This document shows positions 23,934-31,113 of a stretch of 37,493 nucleotides of DNA, in pieces (position 1 is the stretch's first letter; each line of letters opens with the position of its first letter). A program made the translations under genes and the position numbers. The notes under the pieces are model-generated. The model was not told the origin of the DNA. It saw nothing but the letters and a program-made list of their open reading frames with translations, and did no database searches. The DNA comes from Dehalococcoidia bacterium (lineage in GTDB: Bacteria; Chloroflexota; Dehalococcoidia; SHYD01), in assembly GCA_009692945.1 (NCBI GenBank), contig SHYD01000022.1, forward strand, positions 1 to 37,493, in the 5' to 3' direction.

Positions 23934-24941
23934 CTACTGCTGAGCGGGATCGGTTCCGTACAGTGCCCGGCGCGCGGCCTGCATCATGAGCTCAAGCGGG
24001 GGCTTCCTACCCGTCCACAACTCGAAGCCCACGGCGCCCTGGTACACCAGCATCGACAGCCCGCCGGCCGCCCGGGCGCCCGCCGCCCGTGCCTGGCGCA
24101 TGAGCGGCGTCTCAGACGGATTATACACCAGGTCATACACCAAGACCCCCGACGGAATGCGCACCCCGCCGAGCGGCGACTCCGCCGCCGCGGCCCCGTG
24201 CAGCATCCCCATAGATGTGGTGTTGACCACCAGGTCGTAGGCTGGCAGCCGCGCCTCGATCGCCGCACCCCAGGGCTCGACCACCGTCCGGTCACGTCCC
24301 ACGCCGGCGGCAAACGCCCGTTGCAACTCGACCGCCGCCTCCGGCCGCCGGGCCGCGATGCCGACGCGCAGGGCGCCCGCCGTGAGCAGTCCATACACCA
24401 CGGCCCGCGCCGACCCGCCGGCGCCCAACACCAGCGCGGACCTCCCTGCCGGCTCGAACCCGCCGTCGGCGCGCAGCGCGTCTATGAACCCGGTGCAGTC
24501 GGTGTTGTACCCCACCAGCACTCCGTCCGCTTTAGCCACGGTGTTGACCGCGCCGATGGCGGCGGCGACTGGATCGATCCGGTCGAGCAGCGCCGCCACC
24601 GCCTGCTTATGGGGGATGGTAACGTTCATCCCCAACCGGTCGGGGCGACGGAGCGAGGCCACCACCTGGGGCAGCCGGTCTGGCGGCGTCTCCCATGCCT
24701 CGTACCGGATGTCCAGTCCGTAGAAGTCGAGCGCGGCCTGCTGGAAGATCGGCGACAGGGTGTGGCGCAGCGGGAACCCGATGACGCCGATGTGCTGAGG
24801 CAAAATGACCGCCTTAGGGGTGTTTGATCCACTGTAGGCGCGGACCGGGAGCGAGGGCAACATCGGTGGCAAGGCCGGCGCGGGCCATAGCAGCTGCGGA
24901 CGCTGCTGCCTCATTTCTTGCCAAAGAAACGGACCATTCAT
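23934..24941 (-). CDS. aroE: Shikimate dehydrogenase (NADP+)
   Basis: This enzyme reduces 3-dehydroshikimate to shikimate with NADPH. Shikimate-binding residues are visible in GFPLRHTLSP and GMNVTIPHKQ (the catalytic lysine), the catalytic aspartate in GYNTDCTGF, and the NADP site in LVLGAGGSARAVVYGLL. The C-terminal GLSMLVYQGAVGFELWTG is also typical. The open frame gives 335 residues, but the first 45 or so (MNGPFLWQEMRQQRPQ and onward) are not part of the family. A TTG at 24803 directly before PQHIGVIGFP has AAGGCGG in front and would give 289 residues, closer to normal length. Both starts are possible; the stop is certain. It is the first gene of the aro operon and is divergent from the RHS-type gene. 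Confidence 0.92.
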   Translation of the reverse strand: MNGPFLWQEMRQQRPQLLWPAPALPPMLPSLPVRAYSGSNTPKAVILPQHIGVIGFPLRHTLSPIFQQAALDFYGLDIRYEAWETPPDRLPQVVASLRRPDRLGMNVTIPHKQAVAALLDRIDPVAAAIGAVNTVAKADGVLVGYNTDCTGFIDALRADGGFEPAGRSALVLGAGGSARAVVYGLLTAGALRVGIAARRPEAAVELQRAFAAGVGRDRTVVEPWGAAIEARLPAYDLVVNTTSMGMLHGAAAAESPLGGVRIPSGVLVYDLVYNPSETPLMRQARAAGARAAGGLSMLVYQGAVGFELWTGRKPPLELMMQAARRALYGTDPAQQ

Positions 24942-25183
24942 GTCGTTTGAACCCTCTCATTCGGGAGGCTTGTCAGGGTTTTGTCAGGTACCGCCCTTAC
25001 ATTGGCAATAGCTGATCGCGGTCGGGCTGCCGGATGGCCCCGCCCGGCCCGCGGCGTCAAATGATACGCCGCGTCTCATGGGCGGAGCCCCGGTGCTCCC
25101 CGGCGTTGCTCGGGGGACGCTGGGTTCTCGAACGCCACCGGCAAAAAGTTGTAGCCATGCCCTTGATAGTTAGGAGTCCACTC

Positions 25184-25435
25184 ATGAAGGCATCTCGTCC
25201 GGTCTGGCGGCTTCTTTCGGTTCTGTTCTTGGGCCTCACCCTGGTGGTGCTGCCGGCGGCGCCAAAGGCGGAGGGTTACGTTGCGCCTCCTGAACGCCCC
25301 CTGATGAAGAAGTCGGTTTCGGAAACGGCGATCCCCTCCGGGCTGATCCACCGCTGGAGCGGCGAGGGAAATGCCGTCGACTCCGTAGGCGGTGCCCACG
25401 GGACGCTCGGAGCCGCCACCGCTTCGATGTGGTAG
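25184..25435 (+). CDS. N-terminal fragment: signal peptide and start of LamG domain
   Basis: ATG 25184 has GGAG 9 bases upstream. The 83 codons give a classical signal peptide (KASRPVWR, hydrophobic VLFLGLTLVVLPAA, cleavage near AEG), then a short linker and the first LamG strands (GLIHRWSGEGNAVDSVGG). A TAG stop at 25433 follows just after the frame is lost. Domain continuity resumes in another frame at 25429. Confidence 0.75.
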   Translation: MKASRPVWRLLSVLFLGLTLVVLPAAPKAEGYVAPPERPLMKKSVSETAIPSGLIHRWSGEGNAVDSVGGAHGTLGAATASMW

Positions 25436-26703
25436 GGCAGAACGGACAGGCCTTCTCCTTCAACGAGACCGTCGCGGCCATCGCAACCCTGCCGGTTGAT
25501 ATCGGCGCAGACGCCCTCCCCAACATGACCATCGGGATGTGGGTTAACCTCCGGAGCACCAGCGGCAGCTTCGGATGGGTCATGACCCATGACGACCAAT
25601 CGTTTGACCGCGGCTTGATTCTGCATGATAGCCGTTTTGGATACCGGGTCGCCGCTGGTGTCGGGGGGGCCTACGCTTCGACGCTCCCGGATCTGCGCAA
25701 CAGCCTGAACACGTGGCATTGTGTTGCGGTCGCATACAATCAAGCGACCCTCCAGGCACAGGTGTACGCCGATGGCGTCACGCAAACCGTTTCGACCAAC
25801 AACAACGACGGATTTCCGCAGGCTTCGTTGGGCGGGAGGTTGTCCACGCTCTTCCCAAACAACCATGAGATCGACGGCTTGGTTGACGAGGTCTTCGTGT
25901 TCAACCGGGCGCTCAGCGCCTCCGAGATGGGGGAAGCCTGTCAAGGAGTGCTCCCGCCCGCCGACGAGCCCGCACCCGCACCCACCGTCCAAGAAGCCAG
26001 CCCCAACGACACGACGAGCGCCGACCCGGTGCACACCCTCACCGGCGGATTTCTGTACAGCCGCACCGATCTCGTCATCCCCGGACGTGGCCCGGCCCCT
26101 GCCTTCCGTCGGGGCTACTCCAGCAGCGACGCCCGCGTCGGCCCGCTGGGACCCGGCTGGACCCACAACTACAACGTGCGCCTCCGCAGCCCCGGGGAAG
26201 GATCCGTAGACCTCGTCCTGGTCACGGCCGAGGGTGGCAGCATCCTGTACGACCACAACCCCGACGGCAGCTACACGCCGCCGGGGGGCATCACCAACCA
26301 CGCTGACCCGAAACGCGACCGATGGAACCTTCACCGCCACCAACAAGGACGGCTCGGCGCAGCTGTTCGACAGCGCTGGCAACCTCACCGGCATCAAGGA
26401 CCGCTATGGCAACACCTCGACCCTCACCTACACCGCCGGCAAACTGACTGCGGTGAGCGACCCCGCGGGCCGCGGCTCGCTGAGCTTCGCGTACGACACC
26501 TGCTCGGCGGGACGCCTGTGCTCCATCACCGACTGGATGAGCCCGGCCCGCACCGTGAGCTTCGGGTACGACGGATCGGGACGCCTGACCTCGGCCACCG
26601 ACCGCGAGGGGAAGACCACTACCTACGGCTACGACGGGACCTCCCAGCGGCTCACCACCATCACCGACGCCAACGGCCACGTGGCCGTCACCAATGCCTA
26701 TGA
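25429..26703 (+). CDS. Fragment 2: LamG domain and RHS N-terminal region (frame valid to about 26300)
   Basis: The frame continues the LamG domain (QAFSFNETV, NMTIGMWVNLRS, VAVAYNQATLQAQVYADGV, EIDGLVDEVFVFNRALSASEM), then a proline-rich linker, then the typical opening of RHS proteins. That opening has DPVHTLTGGFLYSRTDLVIPGRGPAPAFRRGYSS and LGPGWTHNYNVRL. From about base 26300 the frame becomes meaningless (NHADPKRDRWNLHRHQQ), and YD-repeat homology moves to the neighbouring frame. A GTG is the first possible start, but independent translation is doubtful. Confidence 0.6.
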   Translation: MVGQNGQAFSFNETVAAIATLPVDIGADALPNMTIGMWVNLRSTSGSFGWVMTHDDQSFDRGLILHDSRFGYRVAAGVGGAYASTLPDLRNSLNTWHCVAVAYNQATLQAQVYADGVTQTVSTNNNDGFPQASLGGRLSTLFPNNHEIDGLVDEVFVFNRALSASEMGEACQGVLPPADEPAPAPTVQEASPNDTTSADPVHTLTGGFLYSRTDLVIPGRGPAPAFRRGYSSSDARVGPLGPGWTHNYNVRLRSPGEGSVDLVLVTAEGGSILYDHNPDGSYTPPGGITNHADPKRDRWNLHRHQQGRLGAAVRQRWQPHRHQGPLWQHLDPHLHRRQTDCGERPRGPRLAELRVRHLLGGTPVLHHRLDEPGPHRELRVRRIGTPDLGHRPRGEDHYLRLRRDLPAAHHHHRRQRPRGRHQCL

Positions 26704-26899
26704 CGCCCAGGGGCGGGTCAGCACCCAGAAGGACGCCCGCGGGCTGACCACCGGCCAACAGACGACCTTCGCTTACGTGGACAACGGCAACGGCACCCAG
26801 ACCACCACGATGACCTACCCGGCCACGTCGGTGGACCCGGCCTGGAACACGACCCAGGCCGACACCTACAACCTCACCACCGGCTTCGTCACCAGCTAG
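26234..26899 (+). CDS. Fragment 3: YD-repeat region (frame valid from about 26300)
   Basis: From TLTRNATDGTFTATNKDG onward this frame carries YD repeats (GNLTGIKDRYGNTSTLTY, GRLTSATDREGKTTTYGYDG, GRVSTQKDARGLTT). The sequence before about base 26300 in this frame is not RHS-like. It ends at an in-frame TAG (26897), after which the identical frame simply goes on with more RHS sequence. Confidence 0.55.
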   Translation: MAASCTTTTPTAATRRRGASPTTLTRNATDGTFTATNKDGSAQLFDSAGNLTGIKDRYGNTSTLTYTAGKLTAVSDPAGRGSLSFAYDTCSAGRLCSITDWMSPARTVSFGYDGSGRLTSATDREGKTTTYGYDGTSQRLTTITDANGHVAVTNAYDAQGRVSTQKDARGLTTGQQTTFAYVDNGNGTQTTTMTYPATSVDPAWNTTQADTYNLTTGFVTS

Positions 26900-29800
26900 G
26901 TGCTGCGGCCCACCAGCGCCGAGACCAACACCGTCAGCTATAACTACGACGGCAACGGCTTCCGCAACAGCGTCACCGACGCCCGCGGCAACACCACCAA
27001 CTTCTGCTACGACGTTTCCTACGGAGGGACCGCCATCACCACCAGCCGCGGCAACCTCACCCGCCGCATCGACCCACCGCCCACCGGCGGCGCCAACCGG
27101 CCGGTCACGCTGTTCCAGTACGACAGCAAGGACAACCTCACCCAGACTGTGCCGCCCAAGGGTGTGAACAGCGGCGCCACCGTCACGTGCGCTGCTGACC
27201 TCAGCACTTTGGTAAATCCGACCTACGCCACCACCCTGACCTACGACGGGACCCAGACCAAACTGCTCTCGGTGGCCCGCAACTACACCGACCCCGACAG
27301 CGGGGCACAGACCGCCACCACCAAGTTCGAGTACAACGACGCCGCCAACCCCGGCCTGATGACCAGAGTCATCCCGCCGCGCGGCAATACCGGCGGGTCG
27401 CTCCACTACACCTACGCCACCCGCCTCGTGTACTTCGGCACCGGCACCAAGTTCGGCCTGCTGGACAACGTGACCGACGCCCTGGCCAACAAGTCGTCCT
27501 ACGACTACGACCTGGCCGGCCGACGCATCAAGATAGTGGACCCGCTGGGCAACGCCGCGGGCGGCGTGCCGGCGGATCACAGTTGGCTGTACGCGTACGA
27601 CAAGGAGGACCGCGTCCTCACCACCAGCGCGCCCGCCCCCAGCGCAGGCGGCGGCGCCCTGGTGACCAGCTTCCAGTACGACAGCGTGGGCAACCGGCTG
27701 GTGGTCATCGATCCCAGGCTCCAGGTCACCAAGTACCTCTACGACGAGCGCGACAGCCTGAACCAGGTGCTGGAGAGCCCGAGTGTGTGGACGGACCCGT
27801 TGGTCACCCCCAGCCCCCTCATCACCACCGAGTACCAGTACGACCACTTGGGCAACCTCTCCCGGCTGCTGCGGGCCAAGGCCGACGCCAGCTACGAGCG
27901 AGCCACCGATTACGCCTATGACGGGCTGAACCGGGTGCGCAGGGGGACCCAGTACCCCTCCTGGCCCGCCACCACGCCGACGCTTATCACGCAGTACAGC
28001 TACGACCCCAACGGCAACCGGGCCACGCTGCTCGACCCGCTGAACCAGACCACCACCATGGCCTACGACGCCCTCAACCGGCTAACCGCCATGAGCTACA
28101 GCGACGGCGTCACCCCCAACGCCGGCTACACGTACGACGCCAACGGCAACCGCCTGAGCCTGGCCGACGGCACCGGCAGCACCGCCTACGTGTACGACGA
28201 GTTGAACCGCCTGACCTCACTTACCGATCCCGCAAGCAAGGTTCTGGGCTATCGGTACGATCTGGACGGCAACCGCACGAAGGTCATCTACCCGAGCGGC
28301 ACCGGAACGGTGACTTACAGCTTCGACAACGCCAGCCGCTTGCAGTCGCTGCTCGACTGGGCGAGCCGGACCACCAGCTACCAGTACTTCGAGGACGGCA
28401 GCCTGAAGCAGGCCACCAACAGCAACACCACCACTGCGGCCTACAGCTACGACAACGCCCGGCGGCTGACCCGGGTGGCCAACAAACTGGGAACCACCAT
28501 CATCAGGCAGCACATGTACAAGCTGGACGCCGCGGGCAACCGCACCCAGATCGACGAGCAACTGGCCGGCCTGGGGGTGCCAAATACGGGCAGCACCAAG
28601 GCATGGGGCCGCAACAACTACAATCAATTGGGGGCTACCAGCAGCAACACCTGCAACAGCCTGCCATGCAGTTTGTCCCCGTTGGAGGTAACCAGCCTCG
28701 GCGGGGCCTTGGCCCTGGCCGCTGGAGCGGAGCATTCGTTGGCCGTGAAGGGTGACGGCACCGTCTGGGCCTGGGACCGCAACGATGCCGGGCAACTCGG
28801 CGATGGCACGACGACGGACCGTACGGCGCCGATACAGGTGCCCGGTCTCAGCAACGTCACTGCCGTTTCCGCGGGCTACAAACACAGCGTCGCGTTGAAA
28901 AGCGACGGTACCATCTGGACCTGGGGATTGAATGACAAGGGGCAATTGGGGATTGGCACAACCGTCGAACAGCACGCTCCGACTTTGGTTACCGGTATCT
29001 CGGGGGTCACCCGAATCGCGGCGGGGTACAAGCACAATATCGTCTCCAAGCAAGACGGCACTGCTTGGGGATGGGGATGGAACCTGAGCGGGCACGTTGG
29101 CGACGGGAGTGATGGCGAGGTTAACAATCGGCTTTCTCCTGTCCAAGTTCTTAACCTGACCAACGTCGTCCGCGTCGCGGCCGGCGAAGCCCATAGCTTG
29201 GGCCTCAAGGGCGACGGAACACTATGGTCCTGGGGGCGCAATGATAGTGGTCAGCTCGGTACGGGCAACCTCAACTATTACTCGACCCCCCATCAAGTAA
29301 AAAAAGTCGGTCCCGGCAACCAATTTCTCACCGGTGTCACTGAAATCGCTGCCGGCGAAGTCCACAGCCTGGGATTGACCGCCAGCGGAAGCGTGTATGC
29401 TTGGGGCGACAATGACTACGGCCAATTGGGGGATGGCGACACCTATAACCGTCGCAACAAAGCGGATCTCGTCGTCGGGTTAACTGGGCCGGTCACATTG
29501 TACGCCGGGGAGTACCACAGCATGGCCGTGAAGAATGGCACCCTCTGGATTTGGGGGCGCAACGACGACGGCCATTTGGGAGATGGAACCTCGACCAACC
29601 GCCTGCTTCCTACCGCGCTCACTACCCCGACCGGGGTGACCATTGTGGGCGGAGGCCAATGGAATCGCCATACTCTGGCGTCCACCGGCAGCGGCTCCGG
29701 CCCCGCCACCGAGACCACCACCTACAGCTACGACCGGCTCTCCCGGCTGACGGGGGTCGACGCCCCCGGCACGCCCTTCGATACCAGCTACCTCTACGAC

Positions 29801-30457
29801 CCCGCGGGCAACCGCAGCACCATGACCCGCGGCTCGGCGACCAACTACAGCTACGACCGCGCCGACCGCATCACGGCCGCGGGCGCGGTGAGCTATACCG
29901 TCAACGCCAACGGCAACCTGGTTGCCAAAGGCGCCGACAGCTTCGCCTTCGACCAGGCCAACCGCATGAACTCCGCCACGGTCGCCGGCGCGACCAGCAG
30001 CTACGCCTACAACGGCGACGGCGTGCGCCACAGCAAGACCGTGGCCGCGGTCACGACCACGCTCGTCAACGACGTGAACCGCGGCCTCCCGGTCGTGCTC
30101 GATGACGGGACCAGGAAGTACGTCTACGGCCTCGGCCTCGCCTACGCCGTCGAGGGATCGAGCGTGCTCACCTACCACACGGACGGCCTCGGCTCGGTGC
30201 GCGCGGTTACCGACGCGGTCGGCGCCGTCACCAACACCTACAAGACCGATGAATTCGGCGTCCCGGTCGAGACGCAAGGCCCCAGCGCGCAGCCGTATCG
30301 GTACACCGGCGAACCGAGAGATGCCGAGAGCGGGCTGGTGTATCTGCGAGCGCTGATGTACGATCCGGGCACCGGGCGGTTCAGGGGGAGGGCGCCGGAT
30401 GTTATAATCATCCCGCAAACTCCAGCCCGGACGAGCCCCCTTAAATCTCAATGCTGA
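26900..30457 (+). CDS. Fragment 4: RHS/YD-repeat protein with embedded seven-repeat RCC1 propeller
   Basis: This is the longest intact frame, 1185 codons, opening with GTG directly after the TAG (TAGGTG), so stop-restart translation is conceivable. Residues about 1-560 are YD repeats (YDYDLAGRRIKIVD, YDPNGNRATLLDPLNQTTTMAYDALNRL). Residues about 566-928 are seven RCC1-type repeats, each with a (V/L)WxWGxNxxGQLGxG-type core. Residues about 935-1185 return to YD repeats and the RHS core RYTGEPRDAESGLVYL with MYDPGTGRF. The normal continuation into a variable toxin or effector tip is missing; after GRF comes a 20-residue tail. The last 7 bases overlap gatC. RHS shells enclose a C-terminal effector, so this protein, if made, lacks its cargo. 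Confidence 0.82.
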   Translation: MLRPTSAETNTVSYNYDGNGFRNSVTDARGNTTNFCYDVSYGGTAITTSRGNLTRRIDPPPTGGANRPVTLFQYDSKDNLTQTVPPKGVNSGATVTCAADLSTLVNPTYATTLTYDGTQTKLLSVARNYTDPDSGAQTATTKFEYNDAANPGLMTRVIPPRGNTGGSLHYTYATRLVYFGTGTKFGLLDNVTDALANKSSYDYDLAGRRIKIVDPLGNAAGGVPADHSWLYAYDKEDRVLTTSAPAPSAGGGALVTSFQYDSVGNRLVVIDPRLQVTKYLYDERDSLNQVLESPSVWTDPLVTPSPLITTEYQYDHLGNLSRLLRAKADASYERATDYAYDGLNRVRRGTQYPSWPATTPTLITQYSYDPNGNRATLLDPLNQTTTMAYDALNRLTAMSYSDGVTPNAGYTYDANGNRLSLADGTGSTAYVYDELNRLTSLTDPASKVLGYRYDLDGNRTKVIYPSGTGTVTYSFDNASRLQSLLDWASRTTSYQYFEDGSLKQATNSNTTTAAYSYDNARRLTRVANKLGTTIIRQHMYKLDAAGNRTQIDEQLAGLGVPNTGSTKAWGRNNYNQLGATSSNTCNSLPCSLSPLEVTSLGGALALAAGAEHSLAVKGDGTVWAWDRNDAGQLGDGTTTDRTAPIQVPGLSNVTAVSAGYKHSVALKSDGTIWTWGLNDKGQLGIGTTVEQHAPTLVTGISGVTRIAAGYKHNIVSKQDGTAWGWGWNLSGHVGDGSDGEVNNRLSPVQVLNLTNVVRVAAGEAHSLGLKGDGTLWSWGRNDSGQLGTGNLNYYSTPHQVKKVGPGNQFLTGVTEIAAGEVHSLGLTASGSVYAWGDNDYGQLGDGDTYNRRNKADLVVGLTGPVTLYAGEYHSMAVKNGTLWIWGRNDDGHLGDGTSTNRLLPTALTTPTGVTIVGGGQWNRHTLASTGSGSGPATETTTYSYDRLSRLTGVDAPGTPFDTSYLYDPAGNRSTMTRGSATNYSYDRADRITAAGAVSYTVNANGNLVAKGADSFAFDQANRMNSATVAGATSSYAYNGDGVRHSKTVAAVTTTLVNDVNRGLPVVLDDGTRKYVYGLGLAYAVEGSSVLTYHTDGLGSVRAVTDAVGAVTNTYKTDEFGVPVETQGPSAQPYRYTGEPRDAESGLVYLRALMYDPGTGRFRGRAPDVIIIPQTPARTSPLKSQC
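28597..29690 (+). other. RCC1 propeller insert within the RHS gene
   Basis: Seven RCC1-type repeats (KAWGRNNYNQLG, VWAWDRNDAGQLGDG, IWTWGLNDKGQLGIG, AWGWGWNLSGHVGDG, LWSWGRNDSGQLGTG, VYAWGDNDYGQLGDG, LWIWGRNDDGHLGDG) are flanked on both sides by YD repeats. Seven is the number in a closed RCC1 propeller. The DNA looks less GC-rich than the RHS parts; for example, an A-run of seven at 29299-29305 and codons such as AAT, TAT and CAA become common. Confidence 0.8.
30380..30408 (+). promoter_or_regulatory. Sigma70-type promoter for gatC, inside the end of the RHS frame
   Basis: TATAAT (30403-30408) is a perfect -10 box. TTCAGG at 30380-30385 with a 17-base spacer is a weak -35. It lies 42 bases before the gatC ATG, so the gat operon does not depend on RHS transcription. 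Confidence 0.6.
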
Positions 30458-30738
30458 CCTCCGACGAAGTACGCCACATCGCCAAGCTGGCCCGGGTCGG
30501 CATGACCGATGCCGACATCGAACGGTTGCAGACCCAGCTCTCCAACATCCTCGAACACTTCGAGGCGTTGCGGGAACTCGACACCGAGGGGATCGAGCCC
30601 ACCGGGCACGCGATGCCCATGAGCAACGTCATGCGCGAGGACCAAGCCGAGGCGTCACTGCCGGCTGCCGACGTCATGGCCAACGCGCCTCACGCCGAGG
30701 AAGGCGCCTTCCGGGTGCGCGCCGTGCTGGAGTTCTGA
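30451..30738 (+). CDS. gatC: Asp/Glu-tRNA amidotransferase subunit C
   Basis: This 95-residue small subunit of the GatCAB amidotransferase turns misacylated Glu-tRNA(Gln) and Asp-tRNA(Asn) into the amides. Typical features are LTSDEVRHIAKLARVGMTDADIERL at the N-terminus and LDTEGIEPTGHAMPMSNVMREDQ, with the conserved ending GAFRVRAVLEF. GatC bridges GatA and GatB. The ATG at 30451 has little ribosome site. It starts the operon gatC, retropepsin-like gene, gatA; gatB is not in the window and must be elsewhere. Confidence 0.95.
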   Translation: MLTSDEVRHIAKLARVGMTDADIERLQTQLSNILEHFEALRELDTEGIEPTGHAMPMSNVMREDQAEASLPAADVMANAPHAEEGAFRVRAVLEF

Positions 30739-30741
30739 CTG

Positions 30742-31107
30742 TTGGGCGCCTTCTTTCAGTCCGTCACGTTATTCGGTCCGGAGCGGCGCACATTGGAGCA
30801 GTTCGATGCGCTGGTCGACACCGGCGCCACCTACTCGCTGATCCCCGAAGACCGGTTGTCGGCGTGCGGCCTCACCGCCACCGATTCGATGGAGTTCACC
30901 ACCGCCGATTCCAGGACCATCACGCTCCCCATCGGGCAGGCGGAGATCGGGGTCGAAGGGCGCTCCACCATCACCTGGGTCATCTTTGCCGTAACCGGGA
31001 CCGTTCCCCTCCTGGGGGCCTACGCGTTGGAGGGGTTGCAGTTTGCCGCCGAACCCTGCAACCGGCGTCTCGTCCCAATGCAGGGCTTCCTTGCTGCTTC
31101 GAACTGA
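30742..31107 (+). CDS. Small retropepsin-like aspartic protease between gatC and gatA
   Basis: This 121-residue protein has the hallmark of clan AA aspartic proteases: DALVDTGATYSLIP at residues 22-35, with D26-T27-G28 as the catalytic triplet. A hydrophobic-hydrophobic-Gly stretch near the C-terminus (VPLLGAYALEGLQF) is the second conserved piece of the fold. A single domain of this length implies a retroviral-type homodimer, each subunit giving one Asp. There is no signal peptide, so it acts in the cytosol. The start is a TTG at 30742, three bases after the gatC stop, and gatA begins 6 bases after its TGA, so all three are probably translated from one message. Substrate and role are unknown. 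Many bacterial genomes have such genes, but I know of no reason for one inside gatCA. Confidence 0.83.
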   Translation: MGAFFQSVTLFGPERRTLEQFDALVDTGATYSLIPEDRLSACGLTATDSMEFTTADSRTITLPIGQAEIGVEGRSTITWVIFAVTGTVPLLGAYALEGLQFAAEPCNRRLVPMQGFLAASN

Positions 31108-31113
31108 GTCTTC

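Larger units (their letters stand above)
25184..30457 (+). pseudogene. Broken LamG-RHS-RCC1 surface/secreted protein gene (whole locus)
   Basis: The whole locus reads as one former gene for a very large exported protein. Order: signal peptide, LamG/concanavalin-like domain, RHS/YD-repeat shell, a seven-repeat RCC1 propeller, further YD repeats, and the RHS core ending (YRYTGEPRDAESGLVYLRALMYDPGTGRF). It is interrupted by a frameshift near 25428, a second frameshift between about 26285 and 26305 (at or near a run of six Gs), and an in-frame TAG at 26897-26899. The other genes in the window are free of such damage, so decay is more likely than a general error rate. After GRF there is no toxin-like tip domain; the frame ends as gatC begins. 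The separate reading frames are listed as fragments. Confidence 0.8.

Noticed and set aside
26897-26899. Amber codon readthrough or recoding in the RHS gene
   Set aside because: TAG is the ordinary stop of several intact genes here (pheT, gatA, the class I aminotransferase, the TSUP gene, the cupin gene), so a reassigned code is unlikely. The two frameshifts would break the gene in any case.
26291-27847. Minus-strand open frame of 518 codons opposite the RHS gene
   Set aside because: It is a Val/Gly/Ala-rich mirror of the YD-repeat codons, with no ribosome site and no motif.
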